Origin: Prosopocoilus inquinatus
Lineage: Eukaryota > Arthropoda > Insecta > Coleoptera > Lucanidae
NCBI GenBank assembly: GCA_036172665.1
Contig: CM069876.1
Location: 46,841,001 to 46,905,000 of the forward strand
Reading direction: 5' to 3'
DNA length: 64,000 nt
Shown: in pieces, positions 43,539 to 55,061 of the stretch
Layout of the letters: every line of letters starts with the position of its first letter
Numbering within the stretch: the first letter of the stretch is position 1
Position numbers and translations under genes: made by a program
The notes under the pieces: model-generated
What the model was told of the DNA's origin: nothing
The model's database searches: none
Seen by the model: the letters and a program-made list of their open reading frames with translations, nothing else

Positions 43539-44304
43539 GTGTAAACGGATTTCCAAAGACAAAACTATGAACAATAAAAAATACAGATGCCGAATATGCA
43601 GTCATCAACTTAAAAATCGCGCAAACCTGCGCTGTCATATTTTGATACACACCGGCGAGAAGCCGTTCAGTTGTGACGTGTGCGATTACAAATGCCGACA
43701 ACGCGCGAGCTTGAAACTTCACGAGCTGAAACACACTGACAAGAAGAAGCGCTTCGCTTGCGATCTGTGCGATTATAAAAGCCAACGGTTCAACCATCTG
43801 AAATGGCATAAGTTGCGGCACACCAAAGAGAAGCCGCTCGGTTGTGATCGTTGCGATTATAAATGCGTCCGGCCCGGGGATTTGAAAACACATAAGTTGA
43901 TTCACGTCGACGAGAAGCCGCTCGGTTGTGATCTTTGCGATTTTAAATGCCGACAGCTGAGGAACTTGAAAGAGCATAGGTTAAGGCACACCAACGAGAA
44001 GCCGCTCAGTTGCGATGCTTGCAATTACAAATGTCGACATCTCGTGAGTTTGAAGTATCACAAGCTAAAACACGCCGCCGACGAGAAGCCGTTCGGCTGT
44101 GATCTGTGCGATTATCAGTGTCGACAACTCGCAAATTTGAAACGGCATAAGTTAACGCACACCGAGGAGAAGCCGTTCGGTTGTGATGTTTGCGATTATA
44201 AATGTCGACGGCCCGGAGATTTGAAAAGGCATAAGTTGTCACACACCGCCGAGAAGCCGTTCGGTTGTGATATTTGCGATTACAAATGCCGACGACGCGA
44301 TTAA
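43539..44304 (+). CDS. ZF14: C2H2 protein truncated by a stop in its last finger
   Basis: The acceptor is CCTTGTTTCAG, phase 2; the frame runs 254 residues to TAA 44,302-44,304. The leader CKRISKDKTMNNKKY contains an ATG (43,567) that could start translation. Finger 1 (CRICSHQL...LRCHILIHTGEKPF) and seven intact fingers follow. The ninth begins as the terminal type (CDICDYKCRRRD), but the codon expected to be CAA (Gln, as in RRRDQLN) is TAA. The frame beyond is undamaged, reading LNSHKSKHK to TGA 44,332-44,334. A single C-to-T change therefore explains the truncation; both His of the last finger are lost. The other fingers should still work. Linkers after fingers 2 and 6 have extra residues (HTDKKKRF, HAADEKPF). 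Confidence 0.93.
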
Positions 44305-44334
44305 TTAAATAGTCACAAGTCTAAACATAAGTGA
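44305..44334 (+). pseudogene. Untranslated end of the ZF14 terminal finger
   Basis: These are ten codons in the same frame after the premature TAA, encoding LNSHKSKHK and a TGA, matching ZF8 and ZF11. Confidence 0.85.
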
Positions 44335-44452
44335 AAAGTACTGTAGTTCTAAATGTTTATTGGGGTTTTATTGCTTTATTTAAGGTGCATGTATTTTCTA
44401 ACTACGTAAATTAAAAGTAAATTGTTCATGTACTAGAAAAAGGAAAAAACAA

Positions 44453-44660
44453 CATGGCTTCATGTTATCATATCATATCATCCTGTATTTTTTTCAATCC
44501 AAAAAAGAAACATGGCTTCATGTTATCATATCATATCACCCTGTATTTTTTCCAATCCAAAAAAAAAACATGGCTTCATGTTATCATATCATATCACCCT
44601 GTATCTTTTCCAATCCAAAAATACAGGTCACCCTGTATTTTTTCTAATCCAAAAATACAG
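44453..44660. repeat. 58-bp tandem repeat, three units and a hairpin tail
   Basis: CATGGCTTCATGTTATCATA starts units at 44,453, 44,511 and 44,569. The array ends in AAAAATACAGGTCACCCTGTATTTT, an inverted repeat. Confidence 0.9.
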
Positions 44661-45193
44661 GGTGATTTATTAGCTCACCGACTAGCTCTGCCGTACGAAA
44701 GCTCACGTTATTTTAAGAAAAGAAGAAAAAAAAACAAAAACGTTTGTTTGATTTGTTTAAACAAAATGATGTTACTAAAATTAGAAATCAACCAAATGAC
44801 GCGCACGGAAAACAAATGAGAGAACTGAAACAAAAAAAAAACAAGAGAATATAATGAAAGAAAAACAAAAAATATCGAGGATATGAGGGCGGCTTAATCC
44901 TGATATTTTATTAAAAAAAAAAAAAAAAAAATTCATTGGTTTTAATCTTAATTTTTAATCTCGTCTTGCTTCGGCTGGGGGTTGACCTTGAAGCGGGTTG
45001 GTCCTAATTTTAATTTTAAGTTTTTTTCTTGGTTGGGTTGGAGACTGCGTGTGTTGATCTCGAGATTAGCTGGGCTTAATTTTTGATAAAAATTCATGGA
45101 AGAAACCAAAGGACCAAAACAAAAAATATGGAAATACATAGGACATAACGAACAAGAAACAAAAGACGACTTGGAGGCTTAATTTAGATATGT

Positions 45194-45195
<2 letters not shown>

Positions 45196-45239
<44 letters not shown>

Positions 45240-45249
45240 TATATATATA
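45196..45249. repeat. (TA)n microsatellite at the left edge of the 4-kb duplication
   Basis: About 25 TA units with one interruption. A second (TA)n tract lies at the copy junction (49,236-49,258), so the duplication boundary coincides with TA repeats. Confidence 0.9.
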
Positions 45250-47055
45250 ATCTGATTTTTTTGCTTGGGTGGGGATTAACGTTAGTGATCGTAATTTTCG
45301 TTGATTTTTTTTTTTTAATATCCGGCTTTCATTTTTTCTTGTTTGGGTTTCATTGGGTTGACCTTGAGACTGACTGGGCTTAATTTTGATTAATTTTGAT
45401 ACTCGAAAAAAAATAATAGAACCTTTAGAAGCCTTAGTTCTCCTTGTAAGAAAAAAAAACATGCACTGAAGCGGGAGGAGGGAGGGCGTGATTTTGAATT
45501 TTAAAATTTTGTGAATTTAAAATTATAATTTTGAAGTCTTCTGTTTCCTTAAATAAATGAAATCGGACCAAAGCTTATCGGTGAGCTAATAAATCACAGT
45601 GTATAAACCGATCTTGGATAAATCGATCCTTTTTTGCTCGATTTTTACTCGAATCGATATCAATCATCATCATATCATCCCGTGTTCAACTTTTTTGTCG
45701 GGCTTCTCTTTGTTTTTCTTAAGATTTCATAAAGACAAAAGAAAATTAAGAATGACAATTAAGAAAAAAAAAATTAAAAAATAAAACGGCATAAATTTTT
45801 CTTCTGAACATATAATATGATAAAGCGATTTTCAGTTTTTCTGCGATAAAATCAAAACTATTCGGAATTTTCAAATTTCCTCCACGTCATCTAAATAAGC
45901 GCGCAAAACTGCAAAACTTTCCCCTTTTAACCAAATCTCCATCTTCACTAATAAGAAAGTTATCCTAGGTAGCCTACTCAATCCGGGACACACTGTATAC
46001 TAATTTATTTACACGATTTTCTGATAATTTTAATTTTAATTTTAAATTATTTCATGCAATGACGTAACAAGACACGTCCTGGCCCGTGTTCAAGTTTTTT
46101 TGTCGGGCTCCTCTTTGTTTCCGTTAAGATTTCATTAAGACAAAAGAAAACTAAGAATGAAAATAAAAAAAAAAAATTAAAAAATAAAATAGTGTAAATA
46201 AATTTTTCTTGTAAACATATAACATGATAAAGTATTAAAAATTACACGAATAAAATATAAACTGGTCCAAGTGGTATACAGGTTGTTCATGGGAAGCCGC
46301 TACAACAGCAAACTTTTTTGTTTGAATTTTTATAAAGCACCTTAAATTATGAGAATCACATGACATTTCCCGCTACATTTTACGGTATCATGGAAAAAAC
46401 AAATGGTTTTCGAGATTTTCAATCGGTTCAACTTTTTTTTAAATGGATCTTTATGATTTATTTACGTTTATCATTACATAAAATTGTGTTAAAAAACAAA
46501 TTGGCTTTCTGTTTGAGTTTATGTTTATAGAATATGAATTATGTATGCTTGGAGTTTATCGTCGTCGGCTTCGGCGGGCCCCTGTCATTGCCGGGCCTAG
46601 TTACGCCACTGATTTCATCTCGGTTTTTTTCTGGGACAAAAGCAAAAAGCCGCCATCTTTAATTTTATTTTGACTTAGCGTTCAGCCGTATTTTTTTCAA
46701 ACCCTGTAACTTTTATATCAAACTTTTTTTCGCATTTCTTATAATCACGAAGTTATTAGGCATTATAGAAAACAGCGATTTTCAGTTTTTCTGCAATGAT
46801 ATCGAAACTATTCAGATTTTTCAAATTTTCTCCACGTCGTCTAAATAAGCGCGTAAAACTGCAAAACTTTTCCCATTCAACCAAATCGCTATCTTCACTA
46901 ATAAGAAAGTTACCCTAGGTAGCCTACTCAATCTGGGACACACTGTATACTAATTTATAGTATCATGGGAAAAACAAATGGTTTTCAAGATTTTTAATTG
47001 GTTCAACTTTTTTAAGTGGAACTTTATGATTCATTTACATTTATCAGACGACATC

Positions 47056-47108
47056 CTTCCCACGGTGCGGGCTCCTCCGCGCGTAAAAACAAACGCCGTG
47101 GGAAGGCG
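47056..47108. repeat. CCTTCCCACGG hairpin upstream of ZF15
   Basis: CCTTCCCACGG and CCGTGGGAAGG form an 11-bp stem around a loop of about 30 bases. The same structure lies at 50,664-50,716 before ZF16, and half of it at about 39,085 before ZF13. Confidence 0.7.
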
Positions 47109-47250
47109 GCTTTAGTCTTATTAGCCCACCGAGTGACTAAATGTACCGTATTCTATTTATAGTTTTGTTTAATTTTATGTGTACACCTTGCGTAACTGCT
47201 TATTTATTTACTCTTAAGTTGTGGCATTTAGAAAGAACTCTTTGTTTCAG

Positions 47251-48373
47251 GTGTGAGCGAATTTCCACAGCCAAAACTGGAAATAAAGAAGAAAAATTCA
47301 AATGCCGAATATGTGATTATCAACTTTCAAACCGCAGAAATTTGCGCCGACACATTTTAATACATACCGACGAGAAGCCGTTCGGTTGTGACCTGTGCGA
47401 TTATAAATGCCGGGTGGCCGGAAGCTTGAAACGGCATAAGTTGATACACATCAGTGAAAAGCCTTATAGGTGCCGAAAACGCGGGGATTTGAAATGTCAC
47501 AAATTAAAACAGACTGACGAAAACAAGCCTTTTGCTTGCGATCTGTGCAATTATAGCTGCTTGCGGTTGTACCGTCTGAAGCAGCATAAGTTAACACATA
47601 CTGACGAGAAATCGTTCAGTTGTGATCATTGCGATTATAAATGCCGACAGCTCGCAGAATTAAAGCGGCACATGTTAATACACACCGACGAGAAGCCGTT
47701 TACTTGTGATATTTGCGATTGTAAATTCAGACGGCTCAAAAATTTGAAAGATCACAAGCTGAAGCACACCAACGAGAAACCGTTCGGTTGTGATCTGTGC
47801 GATTATAAATGCCGATATTTCGGAAATTTGAAACGGCACGAGTTAACACACGCCACCGAGAAGCCGTTCAGTTGTGACCTTTGCGATTATAAATGTCGGC
47901 ATCTCGGAAGTTTGAATGCCCACAAGTTGAAACACGCCGACGCGAAGCCGTTCGGTTGCGATCAGTGCGATTTTAAATCCCGACATCTCGTAAGTTTGAA
48001 ATACCACAAGCTGAAACACGCCGACGAGAAGCCATTCGGCTGTGACCTGTGCGATTATAAATGCCGAAATCTCGGAAGTTTGAATGTGCACAAGTTGAAG
48101 CACGCCGACGCGAAGCCTTTCGGTTGCGATCAGTGCGATTTTAGATGCCGACATCTCGTAAGTTGGAAATACCACAAGCTAAAACACGCCGACGAGAAGC
48201 CGTTCAGTTGTGATCTGTGCGATCATAAATTTCGCCGACTCGTACATTTAAAACGGCATAGGTTAACACATACCGACGAGAAGCCGTTCGGTTGTGATCT
48301 TTGCGATTATAAATGTCGACAGCTCGGAGATTTGAAAAGGCATAAGTCATCGCTAAAGCATCGAGCAAAATAA
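47251..48373 (+). CDS. ZF15: C2H2 protein, 13 finger units, one broken
   Basis: The acceptor is CTTTGTTTCAG, phase 2; 373 residues end at TAA 48,371-48,373. The leader is CERISTAKTGNKEEKF, then finger 1 (CRICDYQL...LRRHILIHTDEKPF). Unit 3 has lost its CxxC half (EKPYRCRKRGDLK) and its second His is Gln, so it cannot bind zinc; ZF13 has the intact version. Units 8-9 and 10-11 are a duplicated finger pair (LGSLN.HKLKHADAKPF then CDQCDF.). The last finger ends HKSSLKHRAK, with five residues between the histidines. The frame also runs upstream to an ATG at 47,141 through a hydrophobic stretch, but this lies in the conserved intron end and is not taken as coding. Confidence 0.93.
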
Positions 48374-50858
48374 CCCTTGCAGTCTTCCAGATGCTGATTG
48401 CGCATCGTAACACCCCCGGGGTAGCGCAGATCTGAATCTTCGAGCAGCGCCCCGATGCAAGGGGTGTTTTAGCGCCCCAGAGGATATTTAATTTGATTTC
48501 TTTCGCAAGTCATTGAAATTATTATTATAAAAAAAAGCAAATACGTACAGGGTGACTACGCGAGAATTCCCACTCCCCTTAACTTCTTTATTTTTGAATT
48601 GAGAAAAAAATGTTTGTTACGAAACTTATAAAGACTAATTCAAAGTTTTTGCTGGTGTTTACAGAAAAACAAGTGAACATCTCATAACTGAGATATGAAG
48701 TGAAATTTAATATTTTTTTATGGAGCAATTGGTATTTTTATACATATTTGAAATCTTAAATAATAATACCCTTTCTTTTTTAAACAAATTTTATTTTTCT
48801 AAATTTTGTTTTATTTAATTCTAATTAATTTAATTCTAACATTTCATCTGATAGATATTATCAGATAGACGAGAGACATTTTACACCGGGTTTGCGATAG
48901 GGTTGCTATCCACCCCTTGAGGAGGGTCTATGAAGACTTACGAAGGGTCAATGAACCTTTACGAGTCGGCTGGGGGTCGATGAACCTCTAGTCTCGTTTA
49001 AAGCAGACCTATCTGAATAGTTCATAAGAAAAGTAAAGATTCGCAAATAATATTAAATAAATTTGAATCAGCTCGAATAAAAGAGAAGGAAAAGAAAAAA
49101 ACGCCGAATTGATTATTATCAAAATCAAAATGCTTCTAACATACGGTCAAGTCGAATGAAACAAAAACAAAAGACGATCGTTGAAGAAAACAGGACGAAA
49201 ATTAAAAAGTCGTAAAACGCAAACGCAACGCGATTATATATATATATATATATATATAATCTGATTTTTTTGCTTGGGTGGGGATTAACGTTAGTGATCG
49301 TAATTTTCGTTGATTTTTTTTTTAATATCCGGCTTTCATTTTTTCTTGTTTGGGTTTCATTGGGTTGACCTTGAGACTGACTGGGCTTAATTTTGATTAA
49401 TTTTGATACTCGAAAAAAAAATAATAGAACCTTTAGAAACTTTAGTTCTCCTTATAAGAAAAAAAAACATGCACTGAAGCGGGAGGAGGGAGGGCGTGAT
49501 TTTGAATTTTGAAATTTTTTTAATTTAAAATCATAATTTTGAAGTCTTCTGTTTCCTTAAATAAATGAAATCGGACCTAAGCTTATCGGTGAGATAATAA
49601 ATGATTTTGTATAAACCGATCTTGGATAAATCGATCCTTTTTTGCTCGATTTTTACTCGAATCGATATCAATCATCATCATATCATCCCGTGTTCAACTT
49701 TTTTGTCGGGCTTCTCTTTGTTTTTCTTAAGATTTCATTAAGACAAAAGAAAATTAAGAATGAAAATTAAAAAAAAAAAAAAATTAAAAAATAAAACAGT
49801 GTAAATAAATTTTTCTTGTAAACATATAACATGATAAAGTATTAAAATTTACAGGAATAAAATATAAACTGGTCCAAGTAGTATACAGGTTGTTCATGGG
49901 AAGCCGCTGCAACCGCTAACTTTTTTGTTTGAATTTTTATAAAGCACCTTAAATTATGAGAATCACATTACTTTTCCCGCTACATTTTACGGTATCATGG
50001 AAAAAACAAATGGTTTTCGAGATTCTCAATCGGTTCAACTTTTTTTTAAATGGAACTTTATGATTTATTTACGTTTATCATTACATAAAATTGTGGTTAA
50101 AAAACAAATTGGCTTTCTGTTCGAGTTTATGTTTATAGAATATGAATTATGTATGCTTGGAGTTTATAGTCGTCGGCTTCGGCGAGCCCCTGTCACTGCC
50201 GGGCCTAGTTACGCTACTGATTTCATCTCGGTTTTTTTCTGGGACAAAAGCAAAAAGCCGCCATCTTTAATTTTATTTTGACTTAGCGTTCAGCCGTATT
50301 TTTTTGAAACCCTGTAACTTTTATATCAAACTTTTTTTCGCATTTCTTATAATCACGAAGTTATTAAACATTAAAGAAAACAGCGATTTTCAGTTTTTCT
50401 TCGATAATATCGAAACTATTCAGAATTTTCAAATTTTCTCCACGTCATCTAAATAAGCGCGTAAAACTGCAAAACTTTTCCCATTCAACCAAATCTCTAT
50501 CTTCACTAATAAGAAAGTTACCCTAGGTAGCCTACTCAATCTGGGACACACTGTACACTAATTTATAGTATCATCGGAAAAACAAATGGTTTTCAAGATT
50601 TTTAATTGGTTCAACTTTTTTAAGTGGAACTTTATGATTCATTTACATTTATCAGACGACATCCTTCCCACGGTGCGGGCTCCTCCGTGCGTAAAAACAC
50701 ACACCGTGGGAAGACGGCTTTAGTCTTATTAGCCCACCGAGTGACTAAATGTACCGTATTCTATTTATAGTTTTGTTTAATTTTATGTGTACACCTTGCG
50801 TAACTGCTTATTTATTTACTCTTAAGTTGTGGCATTTAGAAAGAACTCTTTGTTTCAG
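48374..50858. other. Spacer ZF15-ZF16
   Basis: It is the rest of duplication copy 1 to about 49,220, a short junction with (TA)n (49,236-49,258), and the left part of copy 2. The only single-copy piece is the junction. No first exon or promoter stands out, though both copies keep the same CCCCGGGGTAGCG block 40 bases after the stop. Confidence 0.6.
50664..50716. repeat. CCTTCCCACGG hairpin upstream of ZF16
   Basis: Copy of 47,056-47,108; the stem is kept (CCTTCCCACGG with CCGTGGGAAG) and the loop differs by a few bases. Confidence 0.7.
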
Positions 50859-51897
50859 GTGTGAGCGAATTTCCACAGCCAAAACTGGAAATAAAGAAGA
50901 AAAATTCAAATGCCGAATATGTGATTATCAACTTTCAAACCGCAGAAATTTGCGCCGACACATTTTAATACATACCGACGAGAAGCCGTTCGGTTGTGAC
51001 CTGTGCGATTATAAATGCCGGGTGGCCGGAAGCTTGAAACGGCATAAGTTGATACACATCAGTGAAAAGCCTTATAGGTGCCGAAAACGCGGGGATTTGA
51101 AATGTCACAAATTAAAACAGACTGACGAAAACAAGCCTTTTGCTTGCGATCTGTGCAATTATAGCTGCTTGCGGTTGTACCGTCTGAAGCAGCATAAGTT
51201 AACACATACTGACGAGAAATCGTTCAGTTGTGATCATTGCGATTATAAATGCCGACAGCTCGCAGAATTAAAACGGCACATGTTAATACACACCGACGAG
51301 AAGCCGTTTACTTGTGATATTTGCGATTGTAAATTCAGACGTCTCAAAAATTTGAAAGATCACAAGCTGAAGCACACCAACGAGAAACCGTTCGGTTGTG
51401 ATCTGTGCGATTATAAATGCCGATATTTCGGAAATTTGAAACGGCACGAGTTAACACACGCCACCGAGAAGCCGTTCAGTTGTGACCTTTGCGATTATAA
51501 ATGTCGGCATCTCGGAAGTTTGAATGCCCACAAGTTGAAACACGCCGACGCGAAGCCGTTCGGTTGCGATCAGTGCGATTTTAAATCCCGACATCTCGTA
51601 AGTTTGAAATACCACAAGCTGAAACACGCCGACGAGAAGCCGTTCGGCTGTGACCTGTGCGATTATAAATGCCGAAATCTCGGTGGTTTGAATGTGCACA
51701 AGTTGAAGCACGCCGACGCGAAGCCGTTCGGTTGCGATCGGTGCGATTTTAGATGCCGACATCTCGTAAGTTGGAAATACCACAAGCTAAAACACGCCGA
51801 CGAGAAGCCGTTCAGTTGTGATCTGTGCGATTATAAATGTCGACAGCTCGGAGATTTGAAAAGGCATAAGTCATCGCTAAAGCATCGAGCAAAATAA
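50859..51897 (+). CDS. ZF16: C2H2 protein, 12 finger units, sister of ZF15
   Basis: The acceptor is CTTTGTTTCAG, phase 2; 345 residues end at TAA 51,895-51,897. It is nearly identical to ZF15, including the broken third unit and the HKSSLKHRAK end, but lacks exactly one 28-residue finger (CDHKFRRLVHLKRHRLTH in ZF15). The change is in frame and falls between homologous positions of neighbouring fingers, as unequal exchange or slippage between 84-base units would produce. One DNA-contact change is visible (LGGLN for LGSLN), as is R for Q in a CDxC (CDRCDF). Because the intron flank is duplicated too, both copies should splice alike. Confidence 0.93.
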
Positions 51898-52300
51898 CCC
51901 GTGCAGTCTTCCAGATGCTGATTACGCATCGTAACACCCCCGGGGTAGCGCAAATCTGAATCTTCGATCAGCGCACCGATGCAAGGGGTATTTTAGCGTC
52001 CCAGAGGATATTTAATTTGATTATTATTATAAAAAAAAGCAAATACGTACAGGGTGACTACGCGAGAATTCCCACCCCCCTTAACTTCTTTATTTTTGAA
52101 TTGAGAAGAAAATGTTTATTACAAAACTTATAAGGACTAATTCAAAGTTTTTGCTGGTGTTTACACAAAAACAAGTGAACATCGCATAACTGAGATATGA
52201 AGTGATATTTAATATTTTTTAATGGAGCAATTGGTATTTTTATACATATTTGAAATCTTAAATAATAATAGCCTTTCTTTTTTAAACAAATTTTATTTTT

Positions 52301-52490
52301 CTAAATTTTGTTTTGTTTTCTAAATTTTATTTTTCTAAATTTTGTTTTGTTTTCTAAATTTTATTTTTCTAAATTTTGTTTTGTTTTCTAAATTTTATTT
52401 TTCTAAATTTTGTTTTGTTTTCTAAATTTTATTTTTCTAAATTTTGTTTTGTTTTCTAAATTTTATTTTTCTAAATTTTGTTTTATTTAA
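52301..52490. repeat. 34-bp minisatellite, about five units
   Basis: CTAAATTTTATTTTT plus CTAAATTTTGTTTTGTTTT repeats from 52,320 at exact 34-base steps (52,354, 52,388, 52,422, 52,456). Copy 1 of the duplication has only one such unit at the matching place (about 48,795), so the array grew after the duplication. Confidence 0.92.
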
Positions 52491-52894
52491 TTCTAATTAA
52501 TTTAATTATAACATTTCATCTGATAGATATTATCAGATAGACGAGAGACATTTTACACCGGGTTTCCGATGGGGTTGCTGTCGACCCCTTGAGGAGGGTC
52601 TATGAAGACTTACGAGGGGTCAATGAACCTTTACCAGTCGGCTGGGGGTCGATGAACCTCTAGTCTCGTTTAAAGCAGACCTATCTGAATAGTTCATAAG
52701 AAAAGTAAAGATTCGCAAATAATATTAAATAAATTTGAATCAGCTCGAATAAAAGAGAAGGAAAAGAAAAAAACGCCGAATTGATTATTATCAAAATCAA
52801 AATGCTTCTAACATACGGTCAAGTCGAATGAAACAAAAACAAAAGACGATCGTTGAAGAAAACAGGACGAAAATTAAAAAGTTGTAAAACGCAG

Positions 52895-53780
52895 TAAGTC
52901 AAATCGTTATTAAAACTGCCTTTGATCAGAACCAAGAATTTGATTTAATTAAATAATTAAAAAATAAAATCAAAACCAAGAATGTCGATCAATCAAAATA
53001 ATAATAATTTTATTATTACTATCTTAAATCGATTAAAGAAAACAAAAGACGATCAAGTAAAAATCGTCTCAAACAAATTCAAACCGAAGAGAAAAAAAAA
53101 AAACAAGATGATTAGTTGATAATTTAAAAATAAAAACGAAACAAATGAAATCGGTTGAAGGAGAAAACAACGATCCATCAACTGATTATATTAAAAATTA
53201 AATAACACAAAGTCAAATGAGAAATAAAAAAATAAAGGATGATGATAAAGATAGGACCAAAATAAAAATTATATGAAACTACATAACAATAAGTCAAATT
53301 AATTATTTTAAAATTGACAAATTTATAAAAAAAAAAAAATATGGCGAACAAATAATAATTAAAAAAAAACTCAGTAAAACTGAGTAATCAAAAAGGTAAA
53401 GCTAATTAAAAAACAAATTAAATCTAAAAGAAAAACAAAGCTCGATGAATTGATTTTATTGGAAATTAAATGAAATAAAGACGAATGGGAATTAAAAAAA
53501 AAATCAAAAGATGTTCATTGACGAAGATGACACTAAAATTAAAATTCTATAAAATCACCAACATAAAATCAAATCGAATCATTGGTGAATTTTTAATTGA
53601 AAGTTTGAGTTAAAGAGAATCGAACTGATAACTATATAATGAATATAAAATAAATCAAATCAAATCAAGAAAATAAAAAATAGACGATTGACTTATAATT
53701 AAAAAAGTAAATAGAATAAAGACAAACTGAATAAAAGGTTGTCACAATTTAATAAAATTTTAAATCTGGTTAAAACATTA
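52895..53780. repeat. A-rich degenerate tract
   Basis: It is strongly purine-biased and G-poor, with recurring AAAACAAAAGACGATC-like and AAATTAAAA motifs at irregular spacing. Related motifs occur at 41,287, 41,459 and 49,172, and on the other strand near 25,873. No frame is open. It may be an old degenerate tandem repeat. Confidence 0.5.
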
Positions 53781-53885
53781 TTAGTATATCTATAGCTGCT
53801 GTTTTTAAAAAAAATATTAATTAAATCTCTGTGGGGTCGGTGGAAATTTTTATTTTCTTATAAGGGGTCGGGTTTTATATAAAAA

Positions 53886-53977
53886 TTATTAAAGCCCGGT
53901 ATTATAAACGCAAGTTAAATTTACTCTACAGTTTAATGCGTTAGTAAATTTATTTTACGTTTAAAATACCTACCGGA
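53886..53977. mobile_element. Small inverted-repeat element
   Basis: GCCCGGTATTATAAACG at the left mirrors CGTTTAAAATACCTACCGG at the right, with TAAATTTA blocks inside. It is non-coding. Confidence 0.45.
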
Positions 53978-54525
53978 CCTTAGAGAAATTGTTATAAGAA
54001 GTTAAGCTCGGATCCAAAATTCTACAGATATACCAGGTGTTCCATTTAAGAAAATAAAATGTCAGTTTATAGCTTGGTTACGCGACGTGCGTTTGTTATT
54101 CGGTAAACGTCAGTAAAAACTATGAATTAGTCTATACAAGTTTTGTATTAAACATGTATTTCCATATAGTTGAAAAATAAAAAAGTTAAGTGGGGTGGGA
54201 ATTCTCTCATAGTCACTCTGTACATACAGATAAAACCACTCCAAGCAGGCAGAAGATTTAAATCGGCGAATGTAATCAAATGCATGCGGTGGACATACGG
54301 CAATCGCTTGTGTGCTAACGTGTGGAATGTTGCATGGGCTGGGTTCCAATGATTATATTTGTCTTGTTATTCTTATTCTTATTAGGGTATTTGTCTTTTG
54401 TATATTTATAATTCTATTAAGTTGTTATTAAATGATACGAAATACGTTCGTAATTTTAACGAAACCCATTTCTATGATAACTCACTAAGATTATGTGTAT
54501 CCAGTATCCACGAATAAGTATCAAT

Positions 54526-54669
54526 ATACCGAGAAACTGGATTTAACCTCTTAACCACAAAAAGTTTGTTTAAAAAGTTTAGTTTTTTAAAGAAACTTTT
54601 TGTGATTTAACACTAAACTTTTTAAACAAACTTTTTGTGGTTAGAAAGTTAAATCCAATTTCTTTGTAC
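54526..54669. mobile_element. Hairpin element, 144 bp
   Basis: The arms of about 55 bp contain CCACAAAAAGTTTGTTTAAA and its mirror TTTAAACAAACTTTTTGTGG, extended outward by GAAACTGGATTTAAC/GTTAAATCCAATTTC. The loop is about 30 bases. Confidence 0.75.
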
Positions 54670-55061
54670 CGGAAACCACAGGCTCCCATACATTTTAATA
54701 TCAATATACTGAATATTTACATTATTTATAAACAATTATCTATTATGTTTATGTATGCAAAGCATCAGATTACAAAAGAAAAAATGAGTTTCTCGTTAGA
54801 CCGTTTCGAATGGGGATCTGATGTATGTACATATGTATATACATACGCTCACACTATAAGACTGCCTGGTGAGGACTCGGGTGTACCACTTAATGTGGCG
54901 GGATCTGTATACACATATATTTCGGGTAATTTAAATTTACATTTAAATTTGTAACACAATTAGGTATTTCTAACAGACGTATCATCATAAATTTATGCCA
55001 CTTTTGTTTATGGTTGTAAAAGTTTGTTGCGTTTTTATTGCTTTATTTAAGGTGCATATAT

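Larger units (their letters stand above)
44335..47250. other. Spacer ZF14-ZF15
   Basis: It contains a 58-bp tandem repeat (44,453-44,660), AT-rich DNA, a (TA)n tract (45,196-45,249) and then copy 1 of a duplication of about 4 kb that starts near 45,252. Inside it a repeated block (CCCGTGTTCAA...TTTTGTCGGGC) occurs at 45,679 and 46,084. A CCTTCCCACGG/CCGTGGGAAGG hairpin lies at 47,056-47,108. 47,141-47,250 is the ZF15 intron end. Confidence 0.6.
45252..49220. repeat. Tandem segmental duplication, copy 1 (contains ZF15)
   Basis: It aligns with 49,261-52,893 almost throughout. The offset is 4,009 before about 45,680 and 3,608 after 46,085, because copy 2 has lost about 401 bases between two CCCGTGTTCAA repeats. 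Sequence identity is high in both coding and non-coding parts, so the event is recent. Confidence 0.9.
49261..52893. repeat. Tandem segmental duplication, copy 2 (contains ZF16)
   Basis: This is the copy of 45,252-49,220. Differences from copy 1 are the 401-base deletion, loss of one 84-base finger in the coding exon, a small deletion near 52,020, and expansion of a 34-bp unit at 52,301-52,490. Confidence 0.9.

Noticed and set aside
47141..47250. ATG and hydrophobic leader before ZF15 (and the same before ZF16) resembling a signal peptide
   Set aside because: The stretch lies in the conserved intron end, upstream of an acceptor with the same phase as all relatives; a secreted zinc-finger protein would also be unexpected. 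It could matter only if the intron were retained.
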